NCBI GenBank assembly: GCA_963717385.1
Contig: CAVQWE010000007.1
Span: 25,263-89,262 of the forward strand
DNA from: Sva-07 sp963717385
Lineage (GTDB): Bacteria > Actinomycetota > Acidimicrobiia > Acidimicrobiales > Ilumatobacteraceae
Direction of reading: 5' to 3'
DNA: 64,000 nt
Positions within the stretch are counted from its first letter, which is position 1. Every line of letters begins with the position of its first letter. The notes under the pieces are model-generated. The model had not been told where the DNA came from and ran no database searches. It worked only from the letters and a program-made list of their open reading frames with translations. Both the position numbers and the translations under genes were made by a program. Shown here in pieces: positions 47,587 to 55,548 of this stretch.

Positions 47587-49959
47587 ATGACTGCTCGACC
47601 CGACCGCCACTCTCGCTCGATGTTGCCGATCCCGGATCGTCCGGCGCCGACCCTGACGACCTATGACGCGAAGGACCCCGACACTGCGTTCCCGCCGATC
47701 GAGCCGCTGCTGCCGCCCGAGGGCGCACCCAACGTGTTGGTGATCCTGCTCGACGACGTCGGCTTTGGTGCATCGTCGACGTTCGGCGGTCCGTGCACGA
47801 CGCCGACGGCTGACCGTCTGGCGGCTGGCGGGCTGCGGTACAACCGGTTCCACACCACCGCGTTGTGTGCGCCGACTCGTCAGGCGTTGATGACGGGCCG
47901 GAACCACCACTCGGTCGGCATGGGATCGATCACCGAGACTGCCACGTCGGCGCCGGGAAACAGCTCGGTGCGGCCGAACACGAAAGCGCCGTTGGCGATG
48001 ACGTTGAAGCTCAACGGCTACTCGACGGCCCAGTTCGGCAAGTGCCACGAGGTGCCGGTGTGGCAGTCGTCTCCCATCGGGCCGTTCGATGCCTGGCCGG
48101 CAGGCGGTGGCGGGTTCGAGCACTTCTACGGCTTCATCGGTGGCGAGAACAACCAGTGGGAACCGGCGTTGTACAACGGGCTCACACCCGTGGAGCCGCC
48201 GGCGACTGCGGAGGAGGGCTATCACCTCACCGAGGACCTCGCAGACCACTGCGTGAACTGGATCCGCCAGCAGAAGGCGTTGGCTCCGGACAAGCCCTTC
48301 TTCACCTACTTCGCGCCGGGGGCGACGCACGCGCCGCATCACTGCCCTGACGAGTGGATCGAGAAGAACAAGGGCAAGTTCGACGACGGTTGGGACGCGC
48401 TGCGTGAGCGCACGTTCGCCAGGCAGAAGGAGATGGGCATCATCCCTGCCGACGCTGAGCTCCCGGCACGCCATGTGGAGATCTCGGCGTGGGATGACAT
48501 GCCCGACGAATTGAAGCCGGTGCTGGCCCGACAGATGGAGGTGTACGCCGGCTTCCTCGAGCACACCGACCATCACGTCGGTCGCATCGTCGACGCGATC
48601 GATGATCTGGGTGTGCTCGACAACACGCTGATCTACTACATCATCGGCGACAACGGAGCGTCGGCCGAGGGCACGATGAACGGTGCGTTCAACGAGATGG
48701 CCAACTTCAACGGCATGGCCGCGTTGGAGACACCGGAGTTCATGGTCTCCAAGATGGACGAGTTCGGATCGCCAGCGTCGTACAACCACTATTCGGTCGG
48801 CTGGGCATGGGCGATGAACACCCCGTATCAGTGGACCAAGCAGGTCGCGTCGCATTGGGGAGGCACCCGCAACGGCACCATCGTGCACTGGCCCGAGCGG
48901 ATCAAGGACGCCGGAGGGTTGCGGTCGCAGTTCACCCATGTGATCGACGTGGCCCAAACCATCCTCGAGGCTGCTGGTCTGCCGGAGCCGACGATGGTCA
49001 ACGGTGTGCAGCAGTCGCCGATGGAGGGCACCAGCATGCTCTACACCTTCGACGCCCCCGACGAGCCCGAACGCCATGACCTGCAGTACTTCGAGATGTT
49101 CGCCAACCGCGGCATCTACCACAAGGGCTGGAGCGCGGTCACCAAGCACCACACCCCGTGGGAGATGGTCGGCGCGGTGCTTCCCGCGTTCGACGACGAC
49201 GTGTGGGAGTTGTACGACGGCAGCACCGACTTCACCCAGGCCAAGAACCTGGTGAAAGAGCATCCCGAGATGCTCGCCAAGCTGCAGCGCCTCTGGATCA
49301 TTGAGGCCACCAAGTACAACGTGTTGCCGATGGACGACCGCGGTGCCGAACGGCTCAACCCCGATATCGCCGGACGACCCACCTTGATCAAGGGCAACAC
49401 CCAGTTGCTGTTCCCGGGCATGGGCCGGCTGTCGGAGAGCAGCGTCGTCAGCATCAAGAACAAGTCGTTCTCGGTGACCGCCGAGATCGTCGTGCCCGAG
49501 GCAGGCTGCAACGGCACGATCATTGCCCAGGGCGGTCGTTTCGGCGGCTGGGGCGTGTGCGTCCGCGACGGCAAGGCCGTGTTCGTCTACAACCTGCTCG
49601 GTATCCAGGAGTTCGTCACCACCGCCGACTCGGTCATTCCCGCCGGCAAGCACCAGGTCCGCGCCGAATTCGCGTACGACGGCGGCGGCCTCGCCAAGGG
49701 CGGTGACGTCACGCTGTACTACGACGGCACCGCGGTCGGTACCGGACGCGTCGGGGCCACGCAGGCGATGATCTTCTCGGCGGACGAAACCACGGATGTC
49801 GGCTACGAAGCTGGCACACCCGTGCTGTCGGGTTACACCGCTGCCGACAGCAAGTTCACCGGCAAGATCCACTGGGTGCAGATCGACCTCGGCGACGACG
49901 ACCACGACCACTTCATCGATCCGGACGAACGCTTCCGCATCGCCATGGCCCAGCAGTAG
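47587..49959 (+). CDS. arylsulfatase-type sulfatase with C-terminal lectin-like domain
   Basis: A 790-residue sulfatase. The formylglycine site is Cys94 in CAPTRQALMTGRN (CxPxR type, matured by FGE). Metal ligands are Asp56-Asp57 (LLDDVGFG) and the pair in IGDNGASAEG. Residues about 640-790 form a beta-rich domain (FSVTAEIVVPEAG, GGWGVCVRDGKAVFVYNLLG, KIHWVQIDLG) of the concanavalin-like type found in this long sulfatase subgroup. There is no signal peptide, so it may be cytosolic or exported by other means. AAAGGAAG lies before the ATG. The acidic end with repeated Asp-His-Asp is unusual. Confidence 0.93.
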   Translation: MTARPDRHSRSMLPIPDRPAPTLTTYDAKDPDTAFPPIEPLLPPEGAPNVLVILLDDVGFGASSTFGGPCTTPTADRLAAGGLRYNRFHTTALCAPTRQALMTGRNHHSVGMGSITETATSAPGNSSVRPNTKAPLAMTLKLNGYSTAQFGKCHEVPVWQSSPIGPFDAWPAGGGGFEHFYGFIGGENNQWEPALYNGLTPVEPPATAEEGYHLTEDLADHCVNWIRQQKALAPDKPFFTYFAPGATHAPHHCPDEWIEKNKGKFDDGWDALRERTFARQKEMGIIPADAELPARHVEISAWDDMPDELKPVLARQMEVYAGFLEHTDHHVGRIVDAIDDLGVLDNTLIYYIIGDNGASAEGTMNGAFNEMANFNGMAALETPEFMVSKMDEFGSPASYNHYSVGWAWAMNTPYQWTKQVASHWGGTRNGTIVHWPERIKDAGGLRSQFTHVIDVAQTILEAAGLPEPTMVNGVQQSPMEGTSMLYTFDAPDEPERHDLQYFEMFANRGIYHKGWSAVTKHHTPWEMVGAVLPAFDDDVWELYDGSTDFTQAKNLVKEHPEMLAKLQRLWIIEATKYNVLPMDDRGAERLNPDIAGRPTLIKGNTQLLFPGMGRLSESSVVSIKNKSFSVTAEIVVPEAGCNGTIIAQGGRFGGWGVCVRDGKAVFVYNLLGIQEFVTTADSVIPAGKHQVRAEFAYDGGGLAKGGDVTLYYDGTAVGTGRVGATQAMIFSADETTDVGYEAGTPVLSGYTAADSKFTGKIHWVQIDLGDDDHDHFIDPDERFRIAMAQQ

Positions 49960-50188
49960 TCGCAGTCAAGTCGCTTGGGCTGCGGATTCGAATGCGCGCT
50001 CGGCGTTGGTGAGCAGCGCCGGATCAATCGGCGTCGGACGACCGCACGCGGCTGGACGGCGATTTCATGCGTACCTATGTTGAGCCTGTCGCTGTCTGAT
50101 GATGTTCGGACGATTTCGCGGCACCGATGGAGGGGTTGACTCTTGTATTCCGCACAGCACGAGCACGACACCGAGACGACGAACCGCG

Positions 50189-51541
50189 ATGACCGATGAC
50201 GCACCGGTGGCCGCACCCGACCCGGTCCAGTTGCTGCGGAGCAAGGCGTACGTCGGCTTGCTGCTGCTCGGCGCAGTTGCCGGCCTGGTGGTCGCAGTTG
50301 TTGCGTACTTCTTCCTGAAGGTCGTTGCCGAGTTGCAGAACTACGTGTTCACGACCTTGCCGGGCCACCTCGGTTTCGACAGCTCTCCCGATTGGTGGCC
50401 GATCGCACCGCTCGTTCTCAGTGGACTGCTCGTTGCTCTCACGATTCAGCACCTGCCGGGTGAGGCCGGGCACAAGCCGGCCGAGGGTTTCAAGGCGGGC
50501 GGCCCGGTCCCACCGATCGAATTGCCAGGGATCATCCTGGCGTCGTTCGCGACGCTGAGTCTCGGTGTGGTGCTCGGACCTGAGGCACCCCTGATCGCCA
50601 TCGGTAGCGGACTGGGAGTTCTCGCCGTGCACCTCCTCAAGCGTGATGCGCCTGCGACCGCAGCGATGGTGGTCGGGGGCGCCGGAAGCTTCGCTGCCAT
50701 CGCCACGCTGTTGGGATCGCCGCTGGCGGGAGCGTTCCTGATGATGGAAGCGGCAGGGCTCGGTGGGGCGACGCTGGGTGTGGTGCTCGTGCCCGGTCTC
50801 CTCGCAGCCGGAGTCGGATCGTTGATCTATGTCGGGCTCAACGCATGGACAGGGTTCGGAACGTTCTCGTTGGCCATCCCCGACATTCCGACCGTCGGTG
50901 CACCGACGGTCGGCCAGTTCGGGTGGGCCATCGTCATTGGCATCCTCGCCGCTTTGCTCGGCGCAGCGATCACTCGAATCGCGTTGAGGTTGCAAGCGAT
51001 CGTCGAGCGTCGCATGGTGCTGCTGATGCCGGTGGTTGGCCTGGGCATCGGCGTGTCGGTGTTCGTCTTCGCAACGCTCACCGACAAGCCAACGGACGAC
51101 GTCTTGTTCTCGGGACAAGACTCGTTGGCACCGCTGATCGACAGCGCAGCGAGCTGGACCGTCGGGGCGTTGCTGCTCCTGATCGTCTGCAAGTCGCTGG
51201 CCTACAGCTTGGCGCTCAGCAGCTTCCGGGGCGGCCCGGTCTTTCCTGGCATGTTCATCGGCGCTGCGGGCGGCGTGCTGCTGTCGAACTTGCCGGGCCT
51301 TCCGATGATCGCTGGCGTGGCGATGGGGATCGGAGCGATGACGGTTGCGATGTTGAACCTGCCGCTCGTCTCCGTGCTGTTGGTGGTGCTCTTCCTCCAG
51401 GCCGACGGCTTGGCGTTGACGCCGGTGGTCATCGTTGCCGTGGTGGCGTCATATGTCGTGTCGGCTCATCTCAGGCCGGCACCAGCACGTGAACCTGCTG
51501 CACCGGAAGCTTCACCGGAGCGGGCGCCCGGTGGTGGGTGA
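50189..51541 (+). CDS. ClC-family chloride channel/antiporter
   Basis: A 450-residue ClC protein with about ten to twelve hydrophobic segments. The family filter elements are present in variant form: GPVPPIELPG for the first (normally GSGIP), GPEAPLIAIGSG for GxEGP, and SSFRGGPVFPGMFIG for GxFxP. Position 148 of E. coli ClC corresponds to the Glu of GPEAP, so the gating glutamate is kept. ClC antiporters support extreme acid resistance with GadB-type enzymes in E. coli, which fits the decarboxylase 10 kb away. I take ATG 50189; the 229-bp upstream gap has no other gene but holds a TTGACT stretch near 50136 as a possible -35. Confidence 0.9.
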   Translation: MTDDAPVAAPDPVQLLRSKAYVGLLLLGAVAGLVVAVVAYFFLKVVAELQNYVFTTLPGHLGFDSSPDWWPIAPLVLSGLLVALTIQHLPGEAGHKPAEGFKAGGPVPPIELPGIILASFATLSLGVVLGPEAPLIAIGSGLGVLAVHLLKRDAPATAAMVVGGAGSFAAIATLLGSPLAGAFLMMEAAGLGGATLGVVLVPGLLAAGVGSLIYVGLNAWTGFGTFSLAIPDIPTVGAPTVGQFGWAIVIGILAALLGAAITRIALRLQAIVERRMVLLMPVVGLGIGVSVFVFATLTDKPTDDVLFSGQDSLAPLIDSAASWTVGALLLLIVCKSLAYSLALSSFRGGPVFPGMFIGAAGGVLLSNLPGLPMIAGVAMGIGAMTVAMLNLPLVSVLLVVLFLQADGLALTPVVIVAVVASYVVSAHLRPAPAREPAAPEASPERAPGGG

Positions 51542-51666
51542 CACCACCTCGACGTCCATTCGCGGTGAACATCGCCTCGGCCGATGGCCGTGCAGGCCAT
51601 GATTTCGTTGGTGTTGCTGACGCCGGTGATCGCACAGCCCGTCAACATCCTCGGATGTCGGTCAGG

Positions 51667-52335
51667 TCACCTGAGGCGGAGTAGCCCGTCGAGGACGAGC
51701 ACCACGCCGAGCCCCAGGGCCAGCCACACGCGCATCCACATGGCGTTCGCCTTCAGCCACGCCTCACCTCGGGAGACGATCGCGGCGGCAAGGCTCCCAC
51801 CGATCACCACGACGCCGACAGGCACCGACACGAGCAGCGTGGCCACCGCGACATACAGAGCGATCAGCGTCAGGTTCGCGACGTCGCGAAGATCTGCCTG
51901 ACCGAGCGAGGCCATGGCCAAGAAGGTGAGCACGAGCCGCTTGGGGCCACCGAACCCGAGGAGCCCACCCACCGAGAACACCGCACCCGGTCGGACGTGG
52001 CTCAGTCTCGCCATGATCGCAGCACGGCGACCGGTCTCGGGTCGGGCTGGGTTGTGGCGTTCACGCAGCCCGGCGGTCACGAGCGCGACGCCGAGCAGCA
52101 GCGCCAAGATTCCTTCGAGGGTCTCGTGCGAGTCGAGCCGGTCGGCGGCGGCCTGGCCGAGCACCAAGCCCAGGGCGGCGGCAATCGTCGTGCCGAGCAC
52201 GAATCCGGACAGGAAGGCAATGCTGTTGGTGCGTGGTTGTTCGCTTCGAATCACGACGAGCGTCGCGGTGAGCACGATCGGGCTGGCAGCAGCGACGAGT
52301 GCGTAGAACAGCACGTAGAGCGTGGCGGAGATCAC
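51667..52335 (-). CDS. GAP-family (Sap-like) transporter, copy 2
   Basis: A 222-residue membrane protein of the same superfamily as the one at 46797: LYVLFYALVAAASPIVLTATLVVI holds the early SP motif, then FLSGFVLGTTIAAALGLVLG, VGGLLGFGGPKRLVLTFLAM in place of NPKN (GGPKR here), and two closing segments. It lies convergent to the ClC gene. An alternative GTG at 52419 adds 28 polar residues before the first membrane segment. The ligand is unknown. Substitution of the NPKN region sets it apart from copy 1. Confidence 0.8.
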   Translation of the reverse strand: MISATLYVLFYALVAAASPIVLTATLVVIRSEQPRTNSIAFLSGFVLGTTIAAALGLVLGQAAADRLDSHETLEGILALLLGVALVTAGLRERHNPARPETGRRAAIMARLSHVRPGAVFSVGGLLGFGGPKRLVLTFLAMASLGQADLRDVANLTLIALYVAVATLLVSVPVGVVVIGGSLAAAIVSRGEAWLKANAMWMRVWLALGLGVVLVLDGLLRLR

Positions 52336-52479
52336 GCAGAACCAGTCAGACCGGGGTGGACGGCTCGAGCTGGTCGCTGCATCGCTCCGCGCATGGTGGG
52401 AAGGTATCGCCGCGGACACGAGCTGCTCGGGTGATCCACTCCACAGGAGAGCGCCGGTGCATCCCTGGGACCGGCGATG

Positions 52480-54720
52480 TCAGTGAGGCGGCTCGGAGCC
52501 GTTGTGGTCGATCAAACCGGCGTCGCGTGCGAGATCGACGGCTTCACGGCGCGACGACGTGCCGAGTTTGCGGTAGATGGCCGCCGCGTGCGACTTGACG
52601 GTGTTGCGCGACACGAAGAGTTCTCCTGCGATGTCGGACAGCCCGAGATTCGTCGGAAGGTAGGCGAGCACTCGCCGTTCGGCCGGGGTGAGTGAGCCTG
52701 CACCGTCGATCGAGATCGACGAGGTGGCTTCCAGCTGGTGGCGAAGTGTTTCGATGTGGCGGAGTGCGCCGTGAGCATCGCCAGGTTGCAGAGCGAACTG
52801 CTCGGCCTCGCGAAGGAATCGTCGGCCCGCAGGTTGGTCGCTGATCATCAGCGACGTCCGCACGAGGACCAGCCTGGCCATCGTGTTGATCCACGGTGCC
52901 ACGGACCGGAACCCCTCGAGATGTCGAGCGGCAATCGCCATCTCGGCGGCGGCGACGTCGGGGCTCCCGCGCGATCCTTCGACGAACGAGCTGACGGCGA
53001 CATTGAGCGCCATCGTCGGCAGCAGGATGGCCTTGGCTTCCCTGAGTATCGTTTGGACGCGTCGGCCCCGCTGCAGAGCCCCCGCCGAGTCGCCGCTCAG
53101 CGCCCTCGCCGTGGCGGACCCGGCGAGATGGTGCGCGATGAGCAGCGGTGCTCCAATGACTTCGGCATCGAGTACGCCCTGCTCCCAGATCTCGAGGCAG
53201 TTCTCGTCGCCGGCCAAGAACATGTGCGCACCGAGCATCAGCATCGCGTTGTTTCGCCAAGGTCCCGGCGGTGACTGGTCGATGGCTCGCCGTGCCGTCT
53301 CGATCTGGCTGCTCACTGGATGTACTTCGAGTTCCGCCCTGAGCGTTTCTGCGATCATCGAGACCGCGTCGTTCTCGTCTCGATCGCGGCTGTCGGTGCC
53401 GACCAGATTCGAGAGGTTGAGGTTCCATTGGCGCGCTCGGGCGCCGTCGCCGACGTGAAGTGCGGCCATCGTCGCAAGCGCACTCAACGAGCCGGATCGC
53501 AGGATGCGATCGTTCGGCAGACGGTCCAGCCACCGGCGAACTATCGGGTGGGATCCCATCGGGAAGTATTTGGCTGCGTTGTCGGTGATCAGTTGCTCAC
53601 AACGGTCGATGTCGCCCACGGCGGTGGCGTGATCCAGTGCGAGGTCGATGTCGCCGCGGAGCTCCCACCACTGTGCGGCGCTGAGGTGCACCTCGACCCA
53701 GCGATCGGGAGCATCATCGCGGAGTTCACTCTCGAGCCACTCCGCCAGGATCGGGTGCATCCGATACCACCGGTCGCGCCGATCGAGCGGCACCACCAGT
53801 TGCACATCGTGCTGGAGGCGGCGCAACGTCGCAGCTGCCCCGGCGACACCGAGGACGGCGGAACACATCTCGGCAGTGAACGTTCCGAGACATGCGGCCT
53901 CGCGAAGGAACTGGAGGTCGCGGACCCGCAGTGAACTGGTCCACTCGACACGCAGGTAGTCGGTGATGAACGCAGCCTGAGCGATCGATTCGATGTCGTC
54001 GGGCGTGCTCTTCGACTTGAGTACCAGGCCGGCGAGACGCAATCCGGCAGGCCAGCCCTCGAACTGCCCGATCGCGATTGCGTCGACGTACTCGGTGTCG
54101 ACACCCAGAGCGAGGAGCAGTGCTCGCGACTCGTGGTCGTCGAATGCGAGCGCGGCGACGTCGACGTCGACGACCCCTGGCTCGAGGCGGAATCGAGCGA
54201 CCGCTTCATCGAGGTGGTGTGCTCGTCCGCTCAGCACCAGCGTCGAGTGGGGCGGCAGACGTGCAGCGATCGCGTCGAGCACGGCCCCGGCCTCAGGGGC
54301 GTTGATCAGGTGGAGGTCGTCGACGACCATGACGAACGGTTCGCGACACGCTGCAATTGCGGCGCCGAGGGCTGGAATCACGTGTTCTGCGAACCCCGGC
54401 GACCCCGACGGCGCCACCGGCAGTGCGCCGAACGCGTCGGGATCCACGCTCGAGAGCGCACCGATCAGCGCGTCGGCGAACACTGCCGGATCGTTGTCGA
54501 TGGGCTTGGCGTCGAGCCACAGCACGGTCCTGTCTTCGTTGCTCACCCATCGCCCGACGAGGGTGGACTTGCCGTATCCGCCCGGACCGAGCACGCGAAC
54601 GATCTTGCCGCGGCCGGCGGCATACGACTGGTCGAGTTGCGGGCGCTCGATCGTCGCGGCGGGTGCGGCGGGCCGAGTGAACCGGGCCCGATCCCTGACA
54701 CCCAGACCTTCAGAGGCCAC
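52480..54720 (-). CDS. MalT-type LuxR-family transcriptional regulator
   Basis: A 746-residue signal-transduction ATPase (STAND) regulator. Walker A GPGGYGKST is at residues 45-53 and the Walker B region is FVMVVDDLHLI. A winged-helix region (LVVPLDRRDRWYRMHPILAEWLES) and a long TPR-like middle follow. The C-terminal LuxR helix-turn-helix includes LTPAERRVLAYL and DIAGELFVSRNTVKSHAAAIYRKLG. Such proteins activate promoters when an inducer binds the TPR region. GTG 54720 is chosen because the typical ARFTRPAAPAATIERPQL opening follows soon after and upstream codons are compositionally odd. The target is unknown; it is divergent from the small gene at 55081. Confidence 0.9.
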   Translation of the reverse strand: MASEGLGVRDRARFTRPAAPAATIERPQLDQSYAAGRGKIVRVLGPGGYGKSTLVGRWVSNEDRTVLWLDAKPIDNDPAVFADALIGALSSVDPDAFGALPVAPSGSPGFAEHVIPALGAAIAACREPFVMVVDDLHLINAPEAGAVLDAIAARLPPHSTLVLSGRAHHLDEAVARFRLEPGVVDVDVAALAFDDHESRALLLALGVDTEYVDAIAIGQFEGWPAGLRLAGLVLKSKSTPDDIESIAQAAFITDYLRVEWTSSLRVRDLQFLREAACLGTFTAEMCSAVLGVAGAAATLRRLQHDVQLVVPLDRRDRWYRMHPILAEWLESELRDDAPDRWVEVHLSAAQWWELRGDIDLALDHATAVGDIDRCEQLITDNAAKYFPMGSHPIVRRWLDRLPNDRILRSGSLSALATMAALHVGDGARARQWNLNLSNLVGTDSRDRDENDAVSMIAETLRAELEVHPVSSQIETARRAIDQSPPGPWRNNAMLMLGAHMFLAGDENCLEIWEQGVLDAEVIGAPLLIAHHLAGSATARALSGDSAGALQRGRRVQTILREAKAILLPTMALNVAVSSFVEGSRGSPDVAAAEMAIAARHLEGFRSVAPWINTMARLVLVRTSLMISDQPAGRRFLREAEQFALQPGDAHGALRHIETLRHQLEATSSISIDGAGSLTPAERRVLAYLPTNLGLSDIAGELFVSRNTVKSHAAAIYRKLGTSSRREAVDLARDAGLIDHNGSEPPH

Positions 54721-55080
54721 GGCGCGCCCATCGTCTGCTCCGCCGCAGGTTCGCGCCCATCGGTCAGAACCTACCCGTGTCGTGACGCTGTTTCGACCGC
54801 TCCCATCTGCGGCGGCGTCGCTGCCGGCCGAAACGCGCGTCGGGCTCCGAGCCATGGCCTCCGCCCACAGGCAGTGCACAGATCCTGGTCGTTGTCCCCA
54901 GGCCTGCGCCTCGAACCCACAGACGCACGCCCGCAATTCACAAGCAATCGGTACTGACGCTCCACAGGCCATGTCGTTCAAGATGGTTCCATGGTCGCCC
55001 GAGCCCTTCCCACGCCACGCCAGCGCCAGCGGCGCCAACGCCAACACGGAGCTGTCTTGGCGCAGAACGACCGCCGTGAG
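54721..55080. other. 360-bp region between divergent genes
   Basis: It separates the start of the LuxR-type regulator (54720, minus strand) from the small plus-strand gene at 55081. I see no RNA gene, repeat or convincing palindrome. It must carry the regulator's promoter. An in-frame ATG at 54991 could extend the small gene by 30 Arg/Gln-rich residues. Confidence 0.4.
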
Positions 55081-55359
55081 ATGGAACGCTCTGGATGGCG
55101 CACCACGCTGGAGTTCCGCGAGAACAACGTGCGCGGTCGCGACGGCAGGCTCTTGCAGGTCGAGGAGATCTGGCACGCCGAAGCCGAACGTGACACCGGC
55201 GACCGCGCCAACCGGGGGGCCGGTTTCGTCCAGGCGACCGCCGAATCGGTCGATGAGGCATGGTCGAAACTGCGCCGCCAGGCCGAACTCGCCGACATTC
55301 GTCTTGCAGATCAGGCCGCTGTGCGCAGGACAGACATGGCCGCTGTTCAGGCAAGTTGA
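55081..55359 (+). CDS. small protein of unknown function
   Basis: A 92-residue protein (MERSGWRTTLEFRENNVRG start) rich in Arg, Glu and Ala and predicted mostly helical, with GRLLQVEEIWHAEAERDTG and a helix SVDEAWSKLRRQAELADIRLADQ. I do not recognise it. In-frame ATG 54991 would add a low-complexity basic stretch, so the inner ATG is preferred. Normal codon use and its position upstream of nrdA support a real gene, but the evidence is thin. The nrd promoter begins within its last codons. Confidence 0.4.
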   Translation: MERSGWRTTLEFRENNVRGRDGRLLQVEEIWHAEAERDTGDRANRGAGFVQATAESVDEAWSKLRRQAELADIRLADQAAVRRTDMAAVQAS

Positions 55360-55378
55360 CAGTTTCTCGACGAGACGG

Positions 55379-55408
55379 TTGACACACCCGTAGTTTCACT
55401 GCTGTAAT
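55379..55408 (+). promoter_or_regulatory. sigma-70-type promoter of nrdAB
   Basis: TTGACA at 55379-55384, an 18-bp spacer, and TGTAAT at 55403-55408 (five of six match TATAAT). A second TTGACA at 55356-55361 lies 23 bp further up. Transcription would start around 55415, just ahead of the NrdR boxes. Confidence 0.65.
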
Positions 55409-55421
55409 TACGGACCCGTCG

Positions 55422-55469
55422 CCACGACATGTGGTGCCTCCGGCGGGTGATGACCACGACATCTGGTGG
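55422..55469 (+). promoter_or_regulatory. tandem NrdR boxes
   Basis: Two near-identical palindromic 16-mers, CCACGACATGTGGTGC (55422-55437) and CCACGACATCTGGTGG (55454-55469), begin exactly 32 bp apart. NrdR operators are paired palindromes of this kind spaced about three helical turns. Lying downstream of the -10 hexamer, they would repress nrdAB when NrdR is loaded with dATP/ATP. The nrdR gene is not in this window. Confidence 0.75.
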
Positions 55470-55548
55470 TCGACAGCAACTTCTTGACCACATCCAGACA
55501 ATTTCGCAATGCCCGACGACGACGTACGAATGAGCAGGAGAATCCACG

